From NCBI GenBank assembly GCA_903833215.1, contig CAILEM010000153.1, positions 186,001 to 250,000 on the forward strand: 64,000 nt of DNA, written 5' to 3'. Below the pieces are notes generated by a model, which saw nothing but the letters and a program-made list of their open reading frames with translations, was not told where the DNA came from and did not search any database. Positions 46,015-55,252 of the stretch are shown here, piece by piece. Source of the DNA: an uncultured Armatimonadota bacterium (GTDB taxonomy: Bacteria > Armatimonadota > Fimbriimonadia > Fimbriimonadales > Fimbriimonadaceae). The position numbers were made by a program, and so were the translations under genes. Positions within the stretch are counted from its first letter, which is position 1, and every line of letters begins with the position of its first letter.

Positions 46015-46293
46015 CTGAATCTCAACATCTATCCAGGAGGCGATATCGTCGCAAAGGGCCTTGCCGACCTCGAGCAGGGACTTCGGACTGAAGAAGCTCT
46101 CTTGGTGATGGTCGCTGGTCCACGACTCCGTGGCTTGGGCTTTGAGTTTCATGGACTCGATTCCGTTACGCGACCCTACGAGCATGCGCTCTATGAAGCC
46201 ATTCAAGAGCGTTTGCCAAGCGGGGCTCACAGTGCCTACAACGCCTTGATTCAGCGCATCGTCAGCTTCGCCAACTCCTACCACGGCCAGTAG
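46015..46293 (+). CDS. Conserved small protein with likely CTG start
   Basis: A 92-codon frame starts two bases after the GNAT stop. If CTG 46015 is the start, it begins MNLNIYPGGDIVAKGLADLE. It contains EALLVMVAGPRLRGLG and a C-terminal HSAYNALIQRIVSF that resembles small bacterial proteins of unknown function ending in a H-x-x-YNALxRRLVSF motif. The first ATG in frame (46102) would lose a third of it. A GTG-started antisense frame (46009-46284) is less likely. Translational coupling to the GNAT gene is probable. Confidence 0.5.
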   Translation: MNLNIYPGGDIVAKGLADLEQGLRTEEALLVMVAGPRLRGLGFEFHGLDSVTRPYEHALYEAIQERLPSGAHSAYNALIQRIVSFANSYHGQ

Positions 46294-46409
46294 GTGCTCA
46301 GTGCGATCTCATCAATTTTGGAAAGAAACGCAAAACGTAGCGTTTGCAATGGCCCAATTGCTCATAGTTAGAAGGGAGTGATGGTCTCACGACGAGATTG
46401 AAGCAAGGC

Positions 46410-46643
46410 ATGTTGACCACGATTTTTGGTTCGATAATCCTTTTCGAAATCCTGTGCATTCCAGGACTCGTCTTCCTTGAACGGAGAGGCAAACTGCGAA
46501 ACTCCAGACAACTTGGTAGAGCGATGGGAATGACTTTGGCCGTGTCGCTCTTCTTGCTCGTCATGGCCGCGAACCATGAATTCTTACACCGAAAACAACC
46601 TCAATTGAGGCCCCACGCTTCGACCGGCTCTAGAGCGACCTAA
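46410..46643 (+). CDS. Small membrane protein
   Basis: The 77-residue frame has two hydrophobic segments: residues ~3-23 (TIFGSIILFEILCIPGLVFL) and ~40-55 (AMGMTLAVSLFLLVMAA). A basic loop lies between them and a basic tail follows. An AAGG site lies just before the ATG at 46410. The amphipathic layout supports a real membrane protein; function unknown. Confidence 0.45.
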   Translation: MLTTIFGSIILFEILCIPGLVFLERRGKLRNSRQLGRAMGMTLAVSLFLLVMAANHEFLHRKQPQLRPHASTGSRAT

Positions 46644-46783
46644 CTAAGGCACTGGATCGTAGAAGTGTGATTAAGCGAATGTTCGAGGCACTACGCTGTC
46701 TTTTATCTACGTAGACCACATTGGCTGGTGGCAATAGGTCGGTGTTAAACTGAAATCTCTGCCCTTCTTTGGCTTGCAAAGGT

Positions 46784-48274
46784 ATGAAAACGCTCTCTAG
46801 AGGATTTGTCGCGGTCTGCTTTGCGCTTACAGCCTGTATTGGCTCAGCGCAGCGAATCTCCAAGCTGACTTTTGCACCTTCTTCCGTGATGGGAGGAGGT
46901 ATGGCGACGGCAACGGTTGAAATTACGCCGAAGGCGGCCAAAGCCCCTGTCGTCATAACTTTGACCAGTTCGGACAAAATTTCATCGGTGCCGGCAAAGG
47001 TTGAGATCGCAGTCGGTGCGGCTACAGCGACATTCCAGGTGACCACTACTGCTGTGGAAACAGACACTTCCTCCGTGATCACGGCGACCACGGCAAAGGC
47101 ATCGGTCACGGCGAACCTCTCGATATTGAGTCCCAAGGTCATCAAGATGACTTTGGCGCCGACGTCGGTGATGGGCGGAACCGCTTCGACTGCCACGATC
47201 GAGTTGAATGCAAAGGCAGGAGCCACACCAGTGACGGTTGCCCTGAAGTGTTCAAACGCTATATCTACAGTGCCCGCGACCATGCAAGTGGCGGCAGGCG
47301 CAAATACGGCAACATTTCCTGTAACCACCTTGGTTACGGCGAACGATACTTCTTCACAGGTCACGGCGACCGTTGGCAAGAGTTCGATTACCTCAAGCAT
47401 CAACGTGCTAACGCCAAAGATCATTAAGATCACTTTGGCACCCAACTCGGTTCCAGGCGGAACTCCGCCGACGGCTACTGTCGAACTCGCCGCCAAAGCT
47501 GGAAGCCTGCCCGTTGAGGTCAAACTCAAAAGCTCGAATCCTAATTTCACGGTGCCTCCAACCATGACGGTTGCGGCGGGCACGAATACGGGAACCTTTC
47601 CTGTCACCACAGTCGCTGTCGCGACAGATGCGACTACCCAAATCACGGCAACTGTGGGCAAGACAACGGCTACGGCAACGCTCAACGTTTCCTCACCCAA
47701 GCCGGTTGATTTTGCATTTAGCCCAGCAAGTGTTCAAGGAGGATCGCTGTCTACAGGAACGGTGAAACTGAATGCGCCCGCACCTGTCGGAGGATTCAAA
47801 GTGGAATTCGCGGCGAATTCGCCATTTTGGGGTGGACCCAAAACCTTGATTATCCCTGCTGGAGCCACATCTGCAATGCTCCCCGTAACGACAGTTCCCG
47901 TCGTCGGCGCAACCGACGTCAGCATTAGCGTCAGCGGTGGCGGACATCGGATCGTCACCTCACTGAAGGTCACTCCCCCGGTCTTCACGACTTTCCAACT
48001 TGACGCATCGACCGTCACGGGAGGAAGCGTCGTAAAAGGCACGTTTTCGATCAACGCGCCTGCCCCGAAAGAAGGATTTCGAGTTAAAGTCTCAAGTGAT
48101 AACGAGCTCGCAAAAACCCCTGGTTACGTCACAATTCCTGCCGGAGGCACCACTGCCAAGTTCGAGATTCAGACTAAACGGGTGACTAGCTCCAAGATCG
48201 TAAGAATCACCGCAGGCGGATCTGGTGCATGGGTCGAGCTCTCGATCTCAATCGAGCCAGCGAAGGGCGGCTAA
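46784..48274 (+). CDS. Secreted protein of five Ig-like repeats
   Basis: The 496-residue protein has a signal peptide (residues 1-22) and five tandem repeats of about 92 residues. Each starts with a motif like LTFAPSSVMGGGMATATVE and ends with TTxVxxDTSSxVTATxGK. They begin near residues 27, 119, 211, 303 and 395; the last two are more divergent. They are beta-sandwich, Ig-like. The layout suggests a surface or adhesion protein. The ATG at 46784 has an AAAGG site. The repeats account for a long antisense frame. Confidence 0.78.
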   Translation: MKTLSRGFVAVCFALTACIGSAQRISKLTFAPSSVMGGGMATATVEITPKAAKAPVVITLTSSDKISSVPAKVEIAVGAATATFQVTTTAVETDTSSVITATTAKASVTANLSILSPKVIKMTLAPTSVMGGTASTATIELNAKAGATPVTVALKCSNAISTVPATMQVAAGANTATFPVTTLVTANDTSSQVTATVGKSSITSSINVLTPKIIKITLAPNSVPGGTPPTATVELAAKAGSLPVEVKLKSSNPNFTVPPTMTVAAGTNTGTFPVTTVAVATDATTQITATVGKTTATATLNVSSPKPVDFAFSPASVQGGSLSTGTVKLNAPAPVGGFKVEFAANSPFWGGPKTLIIPAGATSAMLPVTTVPVVGATDVSISVSGGGHRIVTSLKVTPPVFTTFQLDASTVTGGSVVKGTFSINAPAPKEGFRVKVSSDNELAKTPGYVTIPAGGTTAKFEIQTKRVTSSKIVRITAGGSGAWVELSISIEPAKGG

Positions 48275-48275
48275 G

Positions 48276-50306
48276 CTACGGCAATCGGCCGAGATTGTGG
48301 GTAATGGCCACGTACTCCCTCGGGTCGATTGAGAGCTCTTCGAGGAAATTCGATAGGCGTCCTCGGAGGATGGGCGACTCGACTGTGATGGTGGCTTTGG
48401 TCACCGTAAGTTGCTCGCGAACGATAAGTTCAAACACCCGATGCTGACGCTTGCGATCCTGCTCGATACTTCGGATCAGCGCTGTCACGGCACGAGGACT
48501 GGAGGCGATGAATGCTTGCTCAAGGAGCGGACCAACGCGAGGTTGCTCCAACAATGACCGCGCAGCGTTCATTCGAACGACGGAATCTTCATCGTTCAGT
48601 GCATGGAAAAGCGTTGGCGTAAGCTCTTTCCAACGGAGCCGGCCGATTGCCACTGCGAGTGAAGCGCGTACCCGCAGTTCGGGACTTGAAACCAATGCGC
48701 GGACGTACGAGATGACCTCCGCACGCTCCAAGTCGTCGGCATCGGCTGGAACCATTCGCAGGGCACGAACAACCTGATCCGTGTCGTTCGAAATGAGCCC
48801 CATCATGACTTCGTCGATCGGCACCTTCTCGGTCGAGACTTTCGCCTTTGTCTGATCTTCGGCCCCCATGTCGCCGATTCCTTCGAGGTGGGCAGTGTTA
48901 TCCCACTTCACGGCGGCGCGCCCACGTCGTGAGTCGCTAAACACCTTTAATGCTCGGAACGTCGCAAGGCCGTTTAGGACGTTACCAACGATCAACCTTG
49001 GCACCGACATCAATCCAGGCCCAATTCCATAGGTCAACCCCACCCACGTGATCCGCTGAGTCAAGCGCAGAACCATGAAGAACGAGCAGAACGATACGAG
49101 GTGCGCAAGAGACGTATCTGGGACCAGAACTGGGAGTAGCTTAAGGCCGATCCAACCAGCTTGGCCCATCGCGAAGACAATGAAATAGAGGAGAACAAAA
49201 TAGCCAAGGAACGAAGCAGAAGCGGCAACGAAGACTTTCCGATCTTTGACGAAGTTCTCCTTCATCAGCCAACTGCCTTCCCATCCCGACTGCTCCCACT
49301 CCTGAAGAGAGATGCCGATGATCCATCGCGACTTTTGTCGCACCGAGCGAGTCCAATCCATGGGGAAGTACGACCAGTTCGATACGAATAGAGGTCGCTT
49401 GCATAGGGGCACCCACCAAGGAGACTTATCATCGCCAAGCAGGACGTTGACGAAAACCGACTTCAAGCCTGCTTCCCGAATCTTCTTTGACATCGAATAG
49501 TCCTCTGTCATGGAAGATTCGTTGAATACATGCCCGTCATGCTCGTCGGCGAGGTAGTCAATTACCTTTCGCGAAAATCCGGTTCCCGTCCCTGCATAGG
49601 GTACGAAGCCTGAGATCTTCTCACGAACCGGCACATCCTTCATGTGGTTCTCGCTGAATTCATCAGCGTAGATCCAGTGGACCCATTTGTTCCATTTCGT
49701 TGGAAAAGGCAAGATTGGAATTTGAACGACGTCCACGCCAGGAATTAGGTAGTTGTGCAGCAAGAACTCTTGAGGATGAACCCAGTCCTCCGCGTCGTGC
49801 ATGAGGATGATGTCGAAATTGATCGCGTTGGTGTCCTCGTAGGAGCGTAGTGCGGCAAGCACGTTATGCAAGCAGTCGGCCTTTGTTGTTGGTCCTGGTC
49901 GTGCCGTCACGACCTTGAGGATTTGCGGATACTCCTTGGCCAACCGATCGACACACGCCTGGGTGGCAGGATCGTTTGGGTAGGTCCCGACGAAAATTGA
50001 ATAGTTATCGTATTCGACCCGCTTGATGATGTTGTCGACCATGCTCGCGACGACCTCGCCTTCGTTCCAAGCGGGAACCATGACGGCAATGCGTTGCTGC
50101 TCGCGTGCCCTTAGTCTTTCCAGGGTTAGTCGGGGTGAATTCTTGTAGGTGTACCTCCGCCAAAACCGAAGCCAATATGCTCCGATATCGTAAACAAAAT
50201 CCTGCGTTCCGCTCAGGAAATAGACGACGGCAACAAACCACGTTAAGCCTGCGAAACAGTCTCTTAGGAGAATCAGGACGTCGTCAGCTTCGAGTCTAAA
50301 TTCCAT
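48276..50306 (-). CDS. NfrB-like membrane glycosyltransferase with HEAT-like tail
   Basis: The 676-residue protein has an N-terminal membrane segment (~15-35). A family-2 glycosyltransferase domain (~70-330) carries AVMVPAWNEGEV, the HDAEDW acidic motif near 169, SMTEDYSMSKK and QKSRW near 322 (Q-x-x-R-W-like). Further membrane segments (~365-470) follow. The last ~170 residues are HEAT-like. NfrB-type enzymes act in c-di-GMP-linked polysaccharide export; this one has HEAT repeats instead of a PilZ or MshEN domain. It is preceded by a small zinc-ribbon membrane gene. Confidence 0.82.
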   Translation of the reverse strand: MEFRLEADDVLILLRDCFAGLTWFVAVVYFLSGTQDFVYDIGAYWLRFWRRYTYKNSPRLTLERLRAREQQRIAVMVPAWNEGEVVASMVDNIIKRVEYDNYSIFVGTYPNDPATQACVDRLAKEYPQILKVVTARPGPTTKADCLHNVLAALRSYEDTNAINFDIILMHDAEDWVHPQEFLLHNYLIPGVDVVQIPILPFPTKWNKWVHWIYADEFSENHMKDVPVREKISGFVPYAGTGTGFSRKVIDYLADEHDGHVFNESSMTEDYSMSKKIREAGLKSVFVNVLLGDDKSPWWVPLCKRPLFVSNWSYFPMDWTRSVRQKSRWIIGISLQEWEQSGWEGSWLMKENFVKDRKVFVAASASFLGYFVLLYFIVFAMGQAGWIGLKLLPVLVPDTSLAHLVSFCSFFMVLRLTQRITWVGLTYGIGPGLMSVPRLIVGNVLNGLATFRALKVFSDSRRGRAAVKWDNTAHLEGIGDMGAEDQTKAKVSTEKVPIDEVMMGLISNDTDQVVRALRMVPADADDLERAEVISYVRALVSSPELRVRASLAVAIGRLRWKELTPTLFHALNDEDSVVRMNAARSLLEQPRVGPLLEQAFIASSPRAVTALIRSIEQDRKRQHRVFELIVREQLTVTKATITVESPILRGRLSNFLEELSIDPREYVAITHNLGRLP

Positions 50307-50313
50307 GGGCTTG

Positions 50314-50919
50314 CTACTTACTGCGCTTACGATAGCCGGACTTGGCAGAAGCGAAGTTACTCGCGTTTCCTCCGAGCAGCACCTGCTTGATCTTGCTGTT
50401 CGCTAGCTCATGGACTTCAAAAATCGTAGCGGACTGGAAGGTGACGGGATCGATCACGACCTGGCATCTAGGGCAGTATCGCAGCCGAGCCCAGACCCTT
50501 TTCCTTTGGAGATAGGCCCGGTATCGTTCCCAATGGGCCTGCAAGAGAACGCTATCCTCATTCGCGGCAAGTCGAGATTCCAATCTCCAATTGGAGATCC
50601 CGACGAAGATCGCGATTACCACCGATACGAGCATCAAAGTCGGGCTTGGAAGGTTTCCGGTCAATGCAAATGAGCCTGCTGCGATCAAAGCGATCCAGAA
50701 TAAGCCGAATGCGACGCTATTGCGAAGCCCTGTTCGATGCCGCTTCGAAATCGGTCGAATCAGTCGCTTGGGAGGTTGAAGCCACTCAACCATATCCGAA
50801 GAGAATTGGCTCGATGGCTTGTCCACCAAATCCAACAGTTCGGCCATCGTCGACACTTCTGGGTTGCCACACCGCGGGCAACTGTTATGCTTGCTTGGAC
50901 TCATCTGACTCGTAGGCAT
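50314..50919 (-). CDS. Zinc-ribbon membrane protein
   Basis: The 201-residue protein has two CxxC pairs (SCPRCGN near 14 and YCPRCQV near 148), which suggest one zinc ribbon each or a split site. It has two membrane segments (~70-87 and ~92-110). The gene precedes the glycosyltransferase by seven bases and is in the same operon. It may help the glycosyltransferase assemble; this is inferred from position. Confidence 0.65.
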   Translation of the reverse strand: MPTSQMSPSKHNSCPRCGNPEVSTMAELLDLVDKPSSQFSSDMVEWLQPPKRLIRPISKRHRTGLRNSVAFGLFWIALIAAGSFALTGNLPSPTLMLVSVVIAIFVGISNWRLESRLAANEDSVLLQAHWERYRAYLQRKRVWARLRYCPRCQVVIDPVTFQSATIFEVHELANSKIKQVLLGGNASNFASAKSGYRKRSK

Positions 50920-50951
50920 AACAGTTGTCGGCTAAATAGGATTGAAACCTA

Positions 50952-52064
50952 CTATGGGTTGACGGATTTTCTGGCTCCCGTTGGAATTTTCCCCGTTGAC
51001 CATTGCTCATTCAGGCGGATCTGCCTGAATAAGGATTTGAAGCATGCGCTTGATTCCACCGCCGACTTTTCTTGCTTTTTATCGCCGTCGTAGGCGCGAA
51101 TGAAAGCTTCTGCCTCACACCAAGTCGTGTGTAGTATGCCTTTGGCATTTTGCGACAAAGTGCCGTTGGCAGACTTTCGGAGAGATTCGATGAATGCGAG
51201 TTGTTGCAAGGCGAGATCAGTTCTTCGCCAGGGTGAGGCAACGACAGGTAGCCCCGTCACAGCAAAGAAAGCAGGCGTTGGTTCTGCATGTTCATAGTGC
51301 CAGTCGCAGATAACGATATCCCTTGGAACCTTGTTGATGGCGGTGTAGGTTCCATTCGTGCTTGCTTCCCACTCACCCAAACCATTCGAGCGTCCGTCGA
51401 GGAACCGATCTCCCCACATCCACATCTGGCGCTTGGATTTTTGGAGATGATCATGGAGGACGTTCACTTCGCCGGCAAACACATCGGCGGAATTCTTCCC
51501 TTTGCAATTCGGACAATCTGGGTCAGCAAGGATAAACACCTCATCGAGTCCGGTATGAAAAGCATCGGCTTCGCAAGCATCACAAAGTTCGTCGATGAGG
51601 TCAAAAATGAAAGCGTGCAACCCTGGTGCATTCGGGCAATAGCTTCGGCAATAGATGCCCTTATTGTTGGGATACTTCCCGCGTGTTTCGTCGAACTCAG
51701 GGTGAGCGATAAGCAGCGATTCCGTCGTCTTGTCCCATGACTGATGTCCAAGCAGATTGATCTGCGGAATCAGCCGAATATGCGCATCTTTGCAGGCCGA
51801 TACAATCTCCTGGACCTGAGGGATGGAATAAGCATCTCCATCGGCAACCTCTGGATGCTTCTTAAATTTGAATCGATAGTCAAACTCCAACACTAAGGTA
51901 TTCACGCCTTCCTTAGGCAGTGACTTTCGAATAAAGTTTGTGAGCATCCCAATGTTCGAAGTTTTTGGGGCTGATAGATGAAGGCCTTTCACAGGAAGGG
52001 GCTGCACCCCACCCTTGGTCGCCCCCTGCAAGATTCCAAGAACGAAGACTGCGGTACCGATCAT
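50952..52064 (-). CDS. GH20-like glycosidase
   Basis: The 370-residue protein has a hydrophobic N-terminus (IGTAVFVLGILQG) that may be a signal peptide. A GH20-like barrel follows, with LIPQINLLGHQSWD near 98 and AFHTGLDEVF near 169, matching the H-x-G-x-D-E motif. The nearest relatives are GH20 proteins, but the sequence lacks the usual GGDE and is short. The ATG at 52064 is chosen over 52094. It is divergent from a full GH20 gene. Confidence 0.65.
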   Translation of the reverse strand: MIGTAVFVLGILQGATKGGVQPLPVKGLHLSAPKTSNIGMLTNFIRKSLPKEGVNTLVLEFDYRFKFKKHPEVADGDAYSIPQVQEIVSACKDAHIRLIPQINLLGHQSWDKTTESLLIAHPEFDETRGKYPNNKGIYCRSYCPNAPGLHAFIFDLIDELCDACEADAFHTGLDEVFILADPDCPNCKGKNSADVFAGEVNVLHDHLQKSKRQMWMWGDRFLDGRSNGLGEWEASTNGTYTAINKVPRDIVICDWHYEHAEPTPAFFAVTGLPVVASPWRRTDLALQQLAFIESLRKSANGTLSQNAKGILHTTWCEAEAFIRAYDGDKKQEKSAVESSACFKSLFRQIRLNEQWSTGKIPTGARKSVNP

Positions 52065-52135
52065 GTCTGGACTATACACCGGTAACGCTACCAACCCACC
52101 GATTCCCCTTGATGGCTGCTAGACTCGAATCACCT

Positions 52136-54310
52136 ATGATCGGACTGATTCTTGGCTACGTGTTCGGTGGCGCGCCGTTTCCAACCACCGTGGCTAATCC
52201 CCTGAAATGCATACCTACCCCGACGTCGGTCGCACGGTTGGGTGGTGCGATACCGATGAAAGGAATTGATATTGTGTCGACTAATCGGAAGCTGGATGGG
52301 ATCGCCAATGTGTTGGCGGGAGACCTTTCCGCAGTTACGGATCAGGTTATCACCGTTAAGACCAAGCCAATAACGCGGGCCATTGTATTGCGCCTTACGC
52401 CAGACGGCCCGAAAGAGTCGTACACCATTGAGGCCAAGTCCAATATCACCGTCACGGCGAAGACCCCCCAAGGGATTTCTCACGCGGCGGCGACTTTACT
52501 CCAACTCATCGAAAAATCGAATGGTAAATGCCGGATTCCCCGCTTCGTACTAAACGACACACCAAAGTCTTCCTACCGGGGAATGATGATCGACGTTGCG
52601 CGTCGCTACCACTCCATCGATGTCCTCAAACAGTGTGTGGTGCTTTGTCATCTATACAAGCTGAACTACTTGCAGCTTCACCTCTCCGATGATCAGGCTT
52701 TCACGTTCCCCAGCACGGCGTTCCCAAAGATCTCCACTCAGAACCAACATGGTGGTCCCGCCTACACTCTTACTCAACTCAAGGATCTGGTTCGATTTGC
52801 TGACGATCACGGCGTAACCGTCGTGCCGGAAATGGACATCCCTGGTCATTCGGGGATGCTCAATCGAACGATGCCAGATCTTTTCAAGATCAAGGGCACG
52901 AAGCCATACGAGCATCATGCGACGATTAACTTCGTCAATCCTGCCGTGCTGCAGGCCGTCGATAAGCTTATTGGCGAGATGTGCGATGTCTTCCATTCAT
53001 CGCCCTATTTCCATATGGGCGGCGACGAAGCGGACATCTCCCTTGTTGACCAACACCCCGACTTCCAATCGGCGTTTTCCAAACTTGGCTTGCCCCCTCA
53101 CTCCCAACAGGAGCTATTTCGACGCTTCATTGGCCAAGTAAACGATATCGTCAAGAAAAAGGGCAAAAAGCTTATTGTATGGGAGGGTTTTGGGCGTGAC
53201 ATGACATCGAAATTTCCGATTTCGAAAGACATCCTTGTGATGGAATTTGAAAACTCCTATTACCTACCCCAAGAGCTCGTTGCCGACGGATACTCACTCG
53301 TCAACGCATCTTGGACACCACTTTACGTCGTCAATCGTCATGTGTGGCCAGCCCGCAAAGTCTTTGATTGGAATTTGAACACTTTTGGAAGGTTCTCAAA
53401 TCTCTACGCCACCACCACATGGATGCAATCAAAGAGCACATCTCATATTGAGGGCTCTCAACTCTGTTCATGGGAGGGTCCAGAAGAGCTAGAGATCCAG
53501 AACTTGAGACGTCTTTCGGCGGCAATGTCGGAAAGATCCTGGAGTTCGTCTAGCGGTACCTATGCCGAGTTTGAGTCCAAGCTAGGCGCGACCGATTCGC
53601 TTCTCACCAAGTTGATCCAAACTGTCGAAATCGTATCAAGCACACTGGATGCCAAGGATCCCAACGGCTACGATGTCCCGTGTTTCACACGTCCACTAAC
53701 GATTAAGCTAAGCGGCAGGGATGGTTGCCAGGTCCGATACACGCTGGACGGAAAGCCTCCAACCGACAAGTCACCCCAATTCACAAAACCGTTCTTGCTC
53801 AATCAGACCACCACCATTCGAGCCGCTCTGTATGGGGCGGCTGGACGAATTGGATTCGAGAGTTCCGCCGCGTATTACTACGTTCCACCTCACGTGCCCA
53901 ACTTGGCAACCGGAAAGCACGTCATCGTGTCGGGCGGAACCCAAAGCCCGCAAAATCCTGAACTCGTGGTGGATGACAATCTGGACCTCAACTCCAGTTG
54001 GTGGGCAACCCCAGCCCCTCAATGGCTGCAAGTTGATCTTGGGAAGACTCTCCCCATCGGACGAGTTGAAGTTTTCCCCTATTGGGATGGTCGGCGCTAC
54101 TATCAGTACCTTGTCGAAATCAGCGTGGATGGAAAAACGTGGAAACAAGTTGCTGACCGATCACAAAACACGACGCCCGCCAGTTCCCAGGGCGACGAAA
54201 TCAAGTTCGCCCCGACATCGGCAAGATACGTAAGAGTGACCCTTCTGAAAGGAAGCGCCAACGAAGCCGTCCACCTCGTGGAGCTACGCGTGTGGGGTGC
54301 CACCCAATAA
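52136..54310 (+). CDS. Secreted beta-N-acetylhexosaminidase (GH20) with discoidin-like C-terminus
   Basis: The 724-residue protein has a signal peptide (residues ~1-18). An N-terminal GH20b domain precedes a GH20 barrel: HLSDDQAF near 182, VPEMDIPGHSG near 225, and HMGGDEAD near 298 with the catalytic Asp-Glu pair. A chitobiase-type C-terminal domain is near 520-590, and a final discoidin-like module with LDLNSSWWATPAPQWLQVDLG completes it. It removes terminal N-acetylhexosamine residues. The ATG at 52136 is preferred because the earlier frame has no signal peptide. Confidence 0.9.
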   Translation: MIGLILGYVFGGAPFPTTVANPLKCIPTPTSVARLGGAIPMKGIDIVSTNRKLDGIANVLAGDLSAVTDQVITVKTKPITRAIVLRLTPDGPKESYTIEAKSNITVTAKTPQGISHAAATLLQLIEKSNGKCRIPRFVLNDTPKSSYRGMMIDVARRYHSIDVLKQCVVLCHLYKLNYLQLHLSDDQAFTFPSTAFPKISTQNQHGGPAYTLTQLKDLVRFADDHGVTVVPEMDIPGHSGMLNRTMPDLFKIKGTKPYEHHATINFVNPAVLQAVDKLIGEMCDVFHSSPYFHMGGDEADISLVDQHPDFQSAFSKLGLPPHSQQELFRRFIGQVNDIVKKKGKKLIVWEGFGRDMTSKFPISKDILVMEFENSYYLPQELVADGYSLVNASWTPLYVVNRHVWPARKVFDWNLNTFGRFSNLYATTTWMQSKSTSHIEGSQLCSWEGPEELEIQNLRRLSAAMSERSWSSSSGTYAEFESKLGATDSLLTKLIQTVEIVSSTLDAKDPNGYDVPCFTRPLTIKLSGRDGCQVRYTLDGKPPTDKSPQFTKPFLLNQTTTIRAALYGAAGRIGFESSAAYYYVPPHVPNLATGKHVIVSGGTQSPQNPELVVDDNLDLNSSWWATPAPQWLQVDLGKTLPIGRVEVFPYWDGRRYYQYLVEISVDGKTWKQVADRSQNTTPASSQGDEIKFAPTSARYVRVTLLKGSANEAVHLVELRVWGATQ

Positions 54311-54313
54311 CCG

Positions 54314-55156
54314 CTATGCCTCGGCAAAAACGGTTTGCTTAATCCCAATCTCCTCACATAAGCGAAGGAGGTCGGGGATCGGAATCCCTTGTGCTTTTTC
54401 GCCCGCAGGCAAATTCATGAACTCGTAACGAGCTCCCGTTTCAGCGTATTCGATCAGGTCGCAGGCTTTTTGGACCGAGCCAGAATATCGGGCGATCGTT
54501 CCATGACACGCCCAAACGATGACTCTGTGTTTATGGGAGAGTTCGAGCGTTGCACGCATCAAGGAATCGGAGCCGGGTGCTAAAAGTGGGGCTACCCCGA
54601 TGCCATCGTACAGCATGTGAATCAATTCAGGGTGCCAACGCAGAATTCGCTTGTTCATGCCCATCGTATCTCGACAACCATCCGTGTGGCTAAGGAAGGT
54701 GAGATGCAGGGGCTGAGCATGAATCACCGTATGAATCTCTCCAGTTTTTGCAGCGTGATGTTGGTGTAGCGCCAAATGCGTGTTCAGCTCGGAGGTGGGT
54801 TTTTCAAACATTCGGGATGGGCTGGCATGAACTCGTAACGCATTTCCCCGATCAAGAACTTCTACCAGCGCAACATTGGCTTCGGTCGAAGACTGCAATT
54901 CTCTTAGCCGACGCCCAGAACCCGTCACCGCGATCCATGCGCCAGCCAACTCCGGAACTTCCACTGGGGAGGGCATTTCCCAATTGTCTGAAAAGCGACC
55001 ATCGGGTGTCGTATTCCTTGCGTATAGCACCGAAATGTTTCCCGCCGCCCCTTCTGAGGCCTCGATGTTTGATAACCGCGTACCGGCGGTTGCGATGGAA
55101 GTGCAGATATCGTCGAGGGTCTCAAACGCATGTTGCGAAGCTGAAAGATGGACCAT
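54314..55156 (-). CDS. rhaD: RhaD-like class II aldolase
   Basis: The 280-residue protein matches E. coli RhaD-type rhamnulose-1-phosphate aldolase along its length: ITVTGSGRRLRELQ-type stretch, PTSELNTHLALHQH with the catalytic-type Glu, and LLAPGSDSLMRATLE. WACHGTIARYSGS carries the third zinc histidine. The zinc pair motif is HAQ where E. coli has HCH (HAQPLHL), so one ligand is changed to Gln. A neighbouring His could compensate. An AAAGGAGA site precedes the ATG. It converges with the GH20 gene four bases away. Confidence 0.7.
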   Translation of the reverse strand: MVHLSASQHAFETLDDICTSIATAGTRLSNIEASEGAAGNISVLYARNTTPDGRFSDNWEMPSPVEVPELAGAWIAVTGSGRRLRELQSSTEANVALVEVLDRGNALRVHASPSRMFEKPTSELNTHLALHQHHAAKTGEIHTVIHAQPLHLTFLSHTDGCRDTMGMNKRILRWHPELIHMLYDGIGVAPLLAPGSDSLMRATLELSHKHRVIVWACHGTIARYSGSVQKACDLIEYAETGARYEFMNLPAGEKAQGIPIPDLLRLCEEIGIKQTVFAEA

Positions 55157-55252
55157 GTTCTCCTTTTATATTGAGGCTACCTCGGCCACGACTCTTCTGA
55201 GCAGGTGATTGTTCCCTCGCCAAAGTTAGCTCAATGGAAGTAGGATGGAGCG

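Noticed and set aside
46009-46284. Antisense frame of 91 codons opposite the CTG-started gene
   Set aside because: The plus frame has more protein-like motifs and coupling to GNAT; the minus frame begins at a GTG without a ribosome site. It remains possible.
46630-47700. Long antisense open frame (356 codons) over the repeat protein
   Set aside because: It lies opposite a gene with a signal peptide and periodic repeats; its sequence is a repetitive Val/Ala/Thr mirror of those repeats and has no domain.
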